DNA from: Halioglobus sp.
GTDB taxonomy: Bacteria > Pseudomonadota > Gammaproteobacteria > Pseudomonadales > Halieaceae
DNA: 35,694 bases
Direction: 5' to 3'
Assembly: GCA_013214285.1 (NCBI GenBank)
Contig: JABSPW010000017.1
Location: 1 to 35,694 of the forward strand
Each line of letters starts with the position of its first letter. The stretch's first letter is position 1. The notes beneath the pieces were generated by a model. The model was not told the origin of the DNA. It saw only the letters and a program-made list of their open reading frames with translations, and ran no database searches. Positions 26,876 through 34,596 of the stretch are shown here, piece by piece. The position numbers were made by a program, and so were the translations under genes.

Positions 26876-27277
26876 ATGGGTATGATGAGTGAGTTCAAGG
26901 AGTTTGCTGTAAAAGGCAATGTTGTTGATATGGCCGTCGGTATCATTATTGGTGCTGCGTTTGGTAAAATCGTATCGACGTTAGTCGATGGGGTTATCAT
27001 GCCGCCCATCGGTGTGGCCCTGGGCGGGGTCGACTTCTCTGATCTGGCTTTCACGGTCAAGGAAGCGGTCGGAGAAGCACCTGCAGTGGTCATCAGCTAT
27101 GGCGCGTTCATTCAAACGGTGATCGATTTTACGATTATTGCCTTTGCCATTTTTATGGTCATTAAATTTATGAATTCCTTGAAGAAAGAAGAGGAAGCAC
27201 CGGCTACACCACCGGAACCGAGTAAAGAAGAAGTCTTGTTGACTGAGATTCGTGACTTATTAAAAGATCGTGCTTAA
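26876..27277 (+). CDS. mscL: Large-conductance mechanosensitive channel MscL
   Basis: 133 residues, standard for MscL. The N-terminal amphipathic helix [18 protein letters not shown] leads into pore helix TM1 ([25 protein letters not shown]), the periplasmic loop, TM2 ([22 protein letters not shown]) and the C-terminal bundle rich in KKEEEAP followed by LLTEIRDLL. It opens under membrane tension to release solutes during osmotic downshock. ATG 26876, 26882 and 26885 are all possible starts; family proteins usually begin a few residues before EFKEFA, which favours 26882 or 26885. The gene appears intact and single. Confidence 0.97.
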   Translation: MGMMSEFKEFAVKGNVVDMAVGIIIGAAFGKIVSTLVDGVIMPPIGVALGGVDFSDLAFTVKEAVGEAPAVVISYGAFIQTVIDFTIIAFAIFMVIKFMNSLKKEEEAPATPPEPSKEEVLLTEIRDLLKDRA

Positions 27278-27530
27278 CGCCGCATTAAATTGACTGAGGG
27301 TAGCGTTACGCCGAATCTCGCTGTTCGGGCGCGTGTCGGCAATCTTTTGACGCTGAGAAAAGCCGGCGTCCTCATGCGTCTTTGGGCGTCGGCACCCGGG
27401 TGATCGGTATACGCCATCACCCCGGCCGGTACTAATGTAATGAACCATCCCTATCCACGCTGCTAGCTCAGCGGGAGTCCTCAGGCTAGCCTTTGATCTA
27501 AAGGATCTCAACCTTGGATGGGAGATCAAA
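27278..27530 (+). ncRNA. Noncoding left end of the IS110 element (candidate bridge RNA region)
   Basis: IS110-family elements carry a structured noncoding RNA beside the transposase gene that specifies donor and target DNA. The 250 bases between mscL and the transposase have no gene and include an imperfect inverted repeat (GCTAGC at 27462–27467 and 27485–27490, flanked by CTCAG on both inner sides). The element boundary is not determined, so the RNA assignment is inference from the family and position only. Confidence 0.3.
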
Positions 27531-28580
27531 ATGACTATTAGTATTTTAGGTATTGATATTGCCAAGAGCACTTTCCAGTTTCATGGCGCCGATTGTAAAG
27601 GCAATACAGTGCTGAAGAGGCGGCTGCCTCGACATAAACTGGCTGCCTTGACATAAACTGGCAGCTGAGATAACCAACATTCCCCTTTGTGCCATCGTGA
27701 TGGAATCCTGCGGCGGAACCAACTATCGGGCACGCGCATTCCAAAGAAGTGGCCATACAGTAAAGCTGATCAGCCCCCAGGTTGTAAAACCCTTCGTGAA
27801 AACCAACAAGAACGATGCGAATGATGCGCAGGCGATAGTCGAGGCAGCCAGCAGACCGTCGATGCACTTTGTGCCAATAAAACAGGTGGAACAGCAGGAC
27901 ATCCAGTCAATCCATCGAGTACGGACTCGGGTGGTCAGAAATCGAACAGCATTGATCAACGAGATCAGGGGGCTATGCCTGGAGTATGGAATTGTTCTTA
28001 CACATGGGGTTGGCAGAGTTAAATCTTCCCTGTCTGCCGTCATCGCCAGTAGCGATAACGAGCTGACGCCATCATCACGAGAATGTATGCAGGATCTGTA
28101 CGATGAGCTGTTGGACGTCGATTACAGATTGAAGAAGCTGGATCCCAGGATTCGAAGCCTGTGTCGGCAGGATGAGCGCTGCAAACGCATTCTGAAGATA
28201 TCGGGTATAGGCGAGTTAACTGCGACAGCCATTGTAGCGGCTGTGCCCGATCCGAGGGAATTCCGAAATGGCCGGCACATGTCAGCCTGGCTAGGACTGG
28301 TGCCTCGGCAATCATCCAGCGGAGATAAACAGGTTCTCATGGGTATCAGTAAGCGGGGTGATCGCTACCTTCGGACTCTGCTGATTCATGGAGCCAGGGC
28401 TGTATTGAGTCAGTCCAGGAATCTGGATAACGACGATAGTCGCTGGGTTGGTAGAAAAAAGCCACGTTGGGTCATAACAAAGCGGCCGTCGCTTTGGCCC
28501 ACAAAAATGCGCGGATCATTTGGTCGATGTTGGCTACAGGGGATGAGTTTAACTATGGATCACACGCAACTGCTGCCTGA
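27531..28580 (+). mobile_element. IS110-family transposase, disrupted by two frameshifts
   Basis: The N-terminal RuvC-like DEDD domain begins at ATG 27531 with ISILGIDIAKSTFQFHG; the other acidic residues are in VMESCGG and KNDANDAQAI. The C-terminal transposase_20 part has LKISGIGELTATAIVAAV, AWLGLVPRQSSSGDKQ and GISKRGDRYLRTLLIHGARA, with the expected serine region. The frame breaks first at 27631–27668, where a 19-bp near-duplication adds one base out of phase and brings in stops. It breaks again near 28465, after which NKAAVALAHKNARIIWSML continues in another frame to TGA 28578–28580. Removing both lesions yields a normal transposase of about 340 residues. TTGGATGGGAGATCAAA precedes the start. 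Terminal boundaries are not visible. It is likely inactive. Confidence 0.85.
27631..27668 (+). repeat. 19-bp imperfect tandem duplication inside the IS110 transposase gene
   Basis: Copy 1 (27631–27649) and copy 2 (27650–27668) share their first 13 bases, GACATAAACTGGC, and then differ. Read in its own phase each copy encodes His-Lys-Leu-Ala-Ala, with different Ala codons. Nineteen is not a multiple of three, so the insertion shifts the frame. Confidence 0.8.
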
Positions 28581-28805
28581 TACTCAATGTCAGGCAGTTT
28601 CTATTAACGAACGGAAGACTATCGCGAGTTTGCTACAGTTGATTTTAATGATGGTGAATAGGTCATACCGGCTTTTCTAGCACCTGTAACTTGTCACGAC
28701 CCCTGGAGGTCATGGTACTGATTAGGAATGAGAGCGCGGATTTACATCAGGGCACGAGCACTGCTTAGATGCCGAATATATGACTGCAACTCAGGCCTAT
28801 AACAA

Positions 28806-29460
28806 CTATCGGAAATCGACTTGCAAAAGGGGATGGTTCATATATGACAGGTTAGGGCGCTGATTCGATAGAATCTCCACCTCAGGAGACCAGGCCACCG
28901 CCCTGCTCCACTCATTGAACCCACTGGCCCTCAGATCCCGATAGTGATGAGTGCGAACCAAGTGCCTTCCTAGATTGAACAAATTGGGCACCACAGCATG
29001 GGCATTAACAAATCGCTGTGCCTACCTAATCGATATGAACTTTCGCACCCCTCGCTCCCGAACCCTTGTCACCTCATGTGATTGCTCTGCCCGATTGTTC
29101 TCATACTGGTTAGTGCTGTGGACGGTCTCGGGCATCACCTCTCGGTGCGCTACCGGATAACTGCGTAGCTTATCGGTGATGATCTTCCGGGGCTCGGCAC
29201 CATTAGATCGTAGCAGACGCTTGAAGAGCCGTTTTGCCGCCGGTCCATCGTGCTTCGCTTGCAGATACACATCAACGACTTCCCCATCCTGACACGGCTC
29301 GCCAGACGTCGTGTTGTTGGCCGTTGATCTTTACCAAGACTTCATCAGCGTAGTATGCAGCACTGTACCTCGGTGTCGCCGTTTCAGACGTCTGGAATAG
29401 ATGGTAGCGAACTCGACGCGCCATAGACGGATAGCTTCTTACCACTTTAGATCTGGACCA
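28806..29460 (-). pseudogene. IS6-family transposase remnant
   Basis: Reading right to left in several frames: YYADEVLVKINGQQHDVWRA (about 29350–29290), a one-base shift, DGEVVDVYLQAKHDGPAAKR, KIITDKLRSYPVAHREVMP, NNRAEQSHEVTRVRERG, another shift, then VPNLFNLGRHLVRTHHYR and FNEWSRAV near 28880. This is the DDE domain and C-terminus of an IS6/IS240-type transposase, with the catalytic Asp in YADE, Asp in ITDKL and Glu in NRAEQSHE. The N-terminal zinc-binding/HTH part is missing and there are at least two frameshifts, so it is a relic. It abuts another transposase fragment on the same strand. Confidence 0.75.
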
Positions 29461-29477
29461 GGAAAGTCGGGCTAGTT

Positions 29478-29791
29478 CACTCCGATTCCTCGGTCGTATC
29501 GAGATGGCGGCGTAACTTTTTTAGGAATTTCACCTCCAGCATGGCCTCGCCGTAGGCCTCCTTTAGATCACTGAGCTGTTTCTCGCATTGCTCGGCGACA
29601 TCTTTGGTGTTGGCTTTCAGGGCATTCTCCATGCCAGCCTCGGCATCGGTCATCCAGCTTTCAATCTCGGCCTGCGTAGGATCATACTCCCTGGCAGCCT
29701 CCGGAATCGTGGTCTGGCCCCGGTAAGCCTAATTAAGCTACTCCGCTTTACGCTTCGCTGTCCATCGTTTGATTTCGGGCTCTTGCATCAT
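29478..29791 (-). pseudogene. Transposase OrfA-like (IS3-type helix-turn-helix) remnant
   Basis: From ATG 29791 on the minus strand the frame reads MMQEPEIKRWTAKRKAE, meets two TAG codons, then continues in frame with GQTTIPEAAREYD and QAEIESWMTDAEAGMENALK, ending in a helical KQLSDLKEAYGEAMLEVKFL. This is the HTH plus leucine-zipper-like pattern of a small IS OrfA. A lost base near 29517 breaks the frame before a likely LKKLRRHL ending. The IS group is uncertain. It has no adjacent OrfB; the next sequence is the IS6 relic. Confidence 0.55.
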
Positions 29792-29823
29792 GATTGTCGC
29801 CAGTATAGTCACGACAATACCAT

Positions 29824-30366
29824 GTGCGTTCATTCACTGGGTCATTACACGCTCAACTGGCTGCAGTGTGCGCGACTTCTCTTGCGATCGCCGTAGAGGA
29901 TAAAGCTGACAGCCAATTGCCGGAATTGTTAACAACGTCACGTGCCCTAGGTGGATATGGCGCCGACGCCTATGAAGCAGAGGGTAATATATTTTCACCA
30001 AATGCTCTGACCGCATGTCCTTGGACGGCGTATGAGCGGGTGTTACAATCGTCCAACGGAGATGCATTTGTTTGGTTCATCGACTTTGCCGCAGTAGTGG
30101 AGCTACTTGTGGTATCAATGCGCAATATACGTAAAACATAGTGTGGCTTGACTACCTGGGGTCTGCTGGTGGCACTGGTTTTCATGGTGACCATACCACT
30201 TTTGATTTCCGATCTAGGGACTGGTTCTACCACGATCAGGTTGATGATTCGTTGTCGTGCATTGAGCACTGGGTTTAGATGCGTGCTGTACCGCTATGGT
30301 AAGGCGGAAGGATTACTGACTACTGTTTCCATTTATTTCCAGTACATTGCGGCGATACGGCTGTGA
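29824..30366 (+). pseudogene. Unassigned frame interrupted by one TAG
   Basis: One frame runs from 29824 to 30366 with a single TAG at 30139–30141. Its start has a signal-like LAAVCATSLAIAVED; the middle has GADAYEAEGNIFSPNALT and AFVWFIDFAAVVELL; the part after the TAG begins with a hydrophobic segment, WGLLVALVFMVTIPLLI. I recognise no family. It could be the remnant of a membrane protein or chance. No ribosome binding site is visible. Confidence 0.3.
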
Positions 30367-30408
30367 ACAAAGAAAAATATGAACCTTTGCTTGGTCAGGG
30401 GTAGCTAT

Positions 30409-31260
30409 ATGAAATTGAAGAAGTATCCGTTACTGGAAATTCGGCTGAGAAGATACGCCAGAAGTGTGAAGGAATCACGACGTAAACTGACAGCGCTGGG
30501 TAATCCTTGGTTGAAGGAAATAAAACCGGACTTTTTGGGTGTAGGAGCCCCCAGGGCAGGATCGACCTGGATGCACAATAAATTGTCGCTTCATCCACAG
30601 CTATTTCTTCCCCACGAAAAAGAAGTGCATTTCTTCGATATTCTCAATGCGGAAGGCCGGTACAGGTTCGATGTCCAATCGCCCCAGGACAGGCGATGGT
30701 ATGCGACTTATTTTCTTCGCGCGGGCAGTCGTATCAAGGGGGAAATTACACCGGCATATTCTATTTTGCCCAGAGAGCGCGTACGGGAAATTGTTCAGTT
30801 TCTCCCGGGCGTCAAAATTATATATATCTTGCGAGACCCGATAGAAAGAGCATGGTCCGGAATTCGTCGAAGATGCTGGTATAGCAAGGGGCGATCTGCT
30901 GATTTATGTGATGTGGATGATTTAGTAGAATTGGCGGGCCTTCACGACGTGCTTGTTAGAGGTGACTATCGTCGCAATATAGAAATATGGGAGTCAGAAG
31001 TTCAGGCGCAGAATATAAAGTATATCTTCTTTGAAGATATCAATGACAACGGAAAGGCAGTGCTCTGCGACGTGTGTAAGTTTTTGGATGTCGAGCCAGA
31101 CCTACTTAACTTCTCAGAAGAAAATCAAAACGCAGTAAACCAGGCACCGCAATCCCAGATTCCCCAACCCGTTGAAGAGCTATTGAAAAAAAGCTATTTG
31201 CCTGACCGTGAGTTCCTCGAAGAGAAGTTCGGACGCGATCTCAGTTCATGGTATTCATAA
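30409..31260 (+). CDS. Sulfotransferase (PAPS-dependent)
   Basis: 283 residues from ATG 30409, chosen for CAGGGG about 8 bp upstream; ATG 30379 would add ten residues. The 5'-phosphosulfate loop is FLGVGAPRAGSTWMHNKL, near residue 45. EKEVHFFD and KGEITPAYS are typical of bacterial/heparan-type sulfotransferases, and the 3'-phosphate site is IIYILRDPIERAWSGIRRR. It would transfer sulfate from PAPS to a hydroxyl or amine of an unknown acceptor in the cytoplasm. It stands alone between transposon relics and the tRNA gene. Codon use looks AT-richer than the right-hand genes, which would fit acquisition, but I have not measured it. Confidence 0.92.
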   Translation: MKLKKYPLLEIRLRRYARSVKESRRKLTALGNPWLKEIKPDFLGVGAPRAGSTWMHNKLSLHPQLFLPHEKEVHFFDILNAEGRYRFDVQSPQDRRWYATYFLRAGSRIKGEITPAYSILPRERVREIVQFLPGVKIIYILRDPIERAWSGIRRRCWYSKGRSADLCDVDDLVELAGLHDVLVRGDYRRNIEIWESEVQAQNIKYIFFEDINDNGKAVLCDVCKFLDVEPDLLNFSEENQNAVNQAPQSQIPQPVEELLKKSYLPDREFLEEKFGRDLSSWYS

Positions 31261-31307
31261 CGGTGTGAGGCGAAATCTGCATGGAACTGAATGCGCCGAC
31301 TTGTTAA

Positions 31308-31384
<77 letters not shown>

Positions 31385-31395
31385 AAGGGTAGCGA

Positions 31396-31425
31396 ATCAT
31401 AAGGCCTTCTGCACGGGCTCGTCTA
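31396..31425 (-). promoter_or_regulatory. Possible sigma-70 promoter of tRNA-Arg
   Basis: On the minus strand TAGACG (31420–31425) and TATGAT (31396–31401) are 18 bp apart and lie just upstream of the tRNA 5' end at 31384. Both boxes are close to consensus (TTGACA, TATAAT). Confidence 0.4.
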
Positions 31426-31508
31426 GGTGCCCGGCAGAGCCAGTGACGCTGGCGTCGAGGGTGGTCACCGGCGCACGCATCGCCTTCTGCGTTGTGACCG
31501 AGGCAATA

Positions 31509-32117
31509 TCAGTTTGGCGTCGTGTACTGACCGGGTGGAAATGATGCAAAGATCGCTGTGGCGGTCTCGTTGTACTGCGTCTGATCGGTGCTGGGGTCCT
31601 TGCGGAGGCGGGACTGGGTGACTGCGCGCCAAACAGACTTGCGCAACTTGGGGTCGATCAGATCGACAATGAAGGTTCCTAGTGTGTATTGGTTTACGGT
31701 CACTTCCGTGCGAAATGGGGCGCAACTCCAGCAGCTGTAACGGCTATAGCGGTTGTAGTAACCATAAGCAGGGGTGTCCCAAGTACGTATGTCGGTTTTC
31801 TCCTCGGTGACCAGATGCCAACTGAGCAGCAGGTCCGCTTGGGCGGCGTCATTCACGATCTGTATGCCCTTGTTTTGCAGGGCGTAAGTCAGTGCATCAT
31901 CGATCCGCTCGTGCACAATGTCGCTTATCTGCAAGGGGTTTGAGCCAATTACCTGCCCGGATTCATCATAGAACGCGATCCGCTTGACGCGGGCAAAATT
32001 GTAGTCGCTGCTGTAGTCGACCCGGGGTTTGGGTGGTCCGCTGGCACAGGCTGCTAGCAACAGGCAGGTGGACAGTAGCGTCAGAAGGAAGCGTGAAGTC
32101 CGGGCTGCTGTAACCAT
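31509..32117 (-). CDS. DUF4136 lipoprotein
   Basis: 202 residues with a lipoprotein signal (LLTLLSTCLLLAACASG; lipobox LAAC, Cys near residue 24). The mature part starts VDYSSDYNFARVKRIAF, the N-terminal hallmark of DUF4136, continues with IDDALTYALQNKGIQIV and ADLLLSWHLVTEEKTD, and has a Tyr-rich loop (AYGYYNRYSRYSCWSC) before GTFIVDLIDPKLRKSVWRAV. It would be anchored in the outer or inner membrane facing the periplasm. Function is unknown. GAGGATATTCGAG precedes the start. The Cys pair in the loop may form a disulfide. Confidence 0.92.
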   Translation of the reverse strand: MVTAARTSRFLLTLLSTCLLLAACASGPPKPRVDYSSDYNFARVKRIAFYDESGQVIGSNPLQISDIVHERIDDALTYALQNKGIQIVNDAAQADLLLSWHLVTEEKTDIRTWDTPAYGYYNRYSRYSCWSCAPFRTEVTVNQYTLGTFIVDLIDPKLRKSVWRAVTQSRLRKDPSTDQTQYNETATAIFASFPPGQYTTPN

Positions 32118-32242
32118 CTCGAATATCCTCAGGGTCGGTCACCGTGTGGGTGAGTCGCAGTGTAACCAATTTCGGACCTGTTTGGGCAGCCTTAGTTTGT
32201 TCCCTGCCAGTGTCGTGATTGTGCGGCTGGTGCCGGCGTTGA

Positions 32243-33274
32243 TCAGGCGCATGACTGCTTGACACGGTCCAACAGCATTTGGTGCAGAGCTGGCGCCTGG
32301 CGCAGAGTGTCGAGATGCTGCTTTCGTGCAATCGTCCAGCGCCGGTATGGTAAGGGTGAGACACCGTACAGCCGTTTCTCTAGCGTTGAGACGGCCAGCT
32401 CTAGCTCGCCCAGGTGCGTGAGGGATTCGTTGAAGCGCGTTTCTATTTTGCTGCGAAAAGCACGTCGTGCCGACGTCAACAGCCTTCTCGTCTCACGTCG
32501 GTTGCGACGGGCATTACACAGTGGATCCGTCTGCAGCTGCTGGCGCAGCCATTGATTCGCAATTGCGAGCGACCGTTCCTGCCGCCGCAGTTTGAGCAAA
32601 CGCTCACCTGCAGTGTCTGCTGCCACCTCTCCAAGCAGTAACTCGAAGTGGCGGTTATTCGCGCGGTAGTCGCCAGACAGCCAGCGCGAGGCGAGAGCGG
32701 TAATTCCATGCAGGGCGGCAATCGTCACCGCCGCTTTGGTCGGCGGATAAAGGCGGGGGCCAGGAAAACGGGTCCACAGCGCTGGGTAGGCGTCCCCAGC
32801 CAGTGTAGCGTTGAAGAGATACGCGGGCAGATGGCGTCGTCTGTGGTGCCACAGCCGCTCCAGTCTGCTGGCCAGCAGGTGATTACCGTGCTGCCGCAAT
32901 ATACTGCTACAGGCGGGTGCCAGGTGCAGAAACTCCAACACAAGCAGTATGCGCTGGGCCGCTGTCGCGTGCTGTCCCAGAAGGCTGCTCTCGCGGATGA
33001 GGGTTTGCTTCAGTGCGCAGCCCTGCAGAGTAAGAAGATCGACCGTCGTGAACCCGTCGATCGGGATAGTGACCGGGTAGACGCCATTGCTGAAAAGAAA
33101 CTGCCGCCTTGCGTGGGGCATGGTGTGGCCTGCGGTGGGCAGCGCGAGCGAAAGTTTGCGCAGGTAGACGGCGCGAGCGGTATCTTGCGCGTCGGGCTGA
33201 CAGCCTGACATGGCCAGCAGCATTGTGGCGAACAGCAGTCCTGGCTGCAGTCTGCGGAGAAAGCCGTGTCGCAT
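32243..33274 (-). CDS. Probable DUF3080 family lipoprotein
   Basis: 343 residues with a lipoprotein-type signal (LLFATMLLAMSGC; lipobox MSGC, Cys near residue 25). The mature protein is Arg- and Leu-rich and mostly helical: LLTLQGCALKQTLIRESSLL, then ILLVLEFLHLAPACS, and a late coiled segment LTHLGELELAVSTLEKRLYG. The overall pattern, two central Cys and length match my memory of DUF3080 proteins of gammaproteobacteria; that assignment is moderate. It ends 125 bp before the DUF4136 gene on the same strand, so the two may share a transcript. Function unknown. Confidence 0.75.
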   Translation of the reverse strand: MRHGFLRRLQPGLLFATMLLAMSGCQPDAQDTARAVYLRKLSLALPTAGHTMPHARRQFLFSNGVYPVTIPIDGFTTVDLLTLQGCALKQTLIRESSLLGQHATAAQRILLVLEFLHLAPACSSILRQHGNHLLASRLERLWHHRRRHLPAYLFNATLAGDAYPALWTRFPGPRLYPPTKAAVTIAALHGITALASRWLSGDYRANNRHFELLLGEVAADTAGERLLKLRRQERSLAIANQWLRQQLQTDPLCNARRNRRETRRLLTSARRAFRSKIETRFNESLTHLGELELAVSTLEKRLYGVSPLPYRRWTIARKQHLDTLRQAPALHQMLLDRVKQSCA

Positions 33275-33368
33275 CCCATCGCTCTGAAGGTTTCAGGCAA
33301 GCCAAACAGGTTATAGCGCAAACTCGCGGCCGAGGGGCCATCCAATTCGTCCCTATACGTGCGGTGAG

Positions 33369-33989
33369 TCAGCCCATCCTTTCATTTGCCCGCTCTTGCC
33401 AGGCGATGAGTTCGGTATAGGTTTCAGGCACCGACCGTTTGATCCAGCTGAGAAAGCCGATGGCGACGTACAGATCGATATCCGCCACGGTGAAGTTGTC
33501 ACCTGCCAGCCACGGCAAATCCGCCAAGTGGGCATCCAGTTGCGGCAGTATGGCATCGATCTGCCGTTGTCCACGCTCCACGAGCGCAGGGATCTGGGGC
33601 AGGTTCAGGGGGCCTGGCAAGGCGCGGTCTCGAAAGCCCTTGCTGCGATTGCGAAAGACACTCGCAATGCCCAGGGTGAGACCATTTGACAGTTTGTGGC
33701 ACCAGCTGACGGCCTCGGCGCGTTCCAGGGGTGTCTGGCCCATGAGCGGCGGCTCTGGATATAGCGCCTCCAGGTAGGTGTACATGCCGATTACTTCTGA
33801 TAACGCAGTGCCATCATCCAATACCAGAGTGGGTACGGTGGCCGCCGGATTGATTTCGCGGTAGGCCGCGCCGAGTTGCTCTGCGGCGGCGATATCGACC
33901 TGTTGAGTCGCGATTTCGACCCCTTTGAGTTTTAAGAAGATCGCGAGACGCTGTGGATTGGGCGCGGGGTCGTAAGTGTAGACTTTCAT
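33369..33989 (-). CDS. Glutathione S-transferase family protein
   Basis: 206 residues. The N-terminal thioredoxin-like domain reads MKVYTYDPAPNPQRLAIFLK, with INPAATVPTLVLDDGTALSEV giving the conserved cis-Pro (VPTL) and the Ser-containing glutathione-binding turn (L-S-E, where the classical motif is E-S). The helical C-terminal domain carries LAGDNFTVADIDLYVAI, the N-capping box of GSTs. Such proteins conjugate or reduce electrophiles with glutathione in the cytosol; the substrate is unknown. GGGAG lies before ATG 33989. It is divergent from the cytochrome gene. Confidence 0.93.
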   Translation of the reverse strand: MKVYTYDPAPNPQRLAIFLKLKGVEIATQQVDIAAAEQLGAAYREINPAATVPTLVLDDGTALSEVIGMYTYLEALYPEPPLMGQTPLERAEAVSWCHKLSNGLTLGIASVFRNRSKGFRDRALPGPLNLPQIPALVERGQRQIDAILPQLDAHLADLPWLAGDNFTVADIDLYVAIGFLSWIKRSVPETYTELIAWQERANERMG

Positions 33990-34143
33990 GTTGTGGGGGC
34001 TCCCTGTCTGTCAGGCGCGCTGGATGACCAGATTGAGGTCGCCAGTGTGTCTTTCTTTGGTCCTCACGGCAATAGGAGTTGGCCGTATTTGCGGTCGGAC
34101 ATATAGTGGCTATAATGCGGCCCCGGGTGGAGAGGACTGAACC

Positions 34144-34593
34144 GTGAGTAACCGTTTCGTAAGGGGTTTCCCAGCACTTATCCTGGCGACGATAGGACTG
34201 TGGGTAGTCGGTGTTGCTGCTGACGTCGACCTGACGGAGGCTCAGCGCGCCGCCATCGAAGAACGCATTAAGCCGTCGGGTGAATCCTGCCTCCAGGGCG
34301 ACGGTGCCTGCGGGGGTGGCGCCGTGGCAGTAGTGGCGACTGGGCCCCGCTCGGGCGAGGAAGTGTATCAGGCAGCCTGTGCCGCCTGTCATGACTCGGG
34401 AGTGGCCGGCGCGCCTAAATATGCTGATGCCGCGGGCTGGGTCGATCGTGTCGCTAAGGGTAAGGCCGCACTTTACGAGAGCGGGCGCAATGGCTTGCCT
34501 GGCACCGGGATGATCGCGAAAGGCGGATGCGTCAGTTGCAGCGATGAAGAAGTCGATGCTGCAGTGGACTATATGCTTGTGAGCATCCAGTAA
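34144..34593 (+). CDS. Cytochrome c5-type monohaem protein
   Basis: 149 residues from GTG 34144, with GAGAGGA about 7 bp upstream. An N-terminal signal/anchor (FPALILATIGLWVVGVAA) is followed by a linker with a Cys pair, then GEEVYQAACAACHDSGVAGAP with haem-binding CAACH, the axial Met in GTGMIAKGG, and a C5-specific Cys pair in GGCVSC. The sequence ends DEEVDAAVDYMLVSIQ as in cytochrome c5. It would carry electrons in the periplasm. Its stop lies only 3 bp from the convergent rep stop; c5 next to rep is a known arrangement in Pseudomonas-like genomes. Confidence 0.95.
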   Translation: MSNRFVRGFPALILATIGLWVVGVAADVDLTEAQRAAIEERIKPSGESCLQGDGACGGGAVAVVATGPRSGEEVYQAACAACHDSGVAGAPKYADAAGWVDRVAKGKAALYESGRNGLPGTGMIAKGGCVSCSDEEVDAAVDYMLVSIQ

Positions 34594-34596
34594 GGT

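Noticed and set aside
27462..27490. GCTAGC inverted repeat as the IS110 terminal repeat
   Set aside because: GCTAGC is itself palindromic and no matching copy was found at the right side of the element, so it is at most an internal structure.
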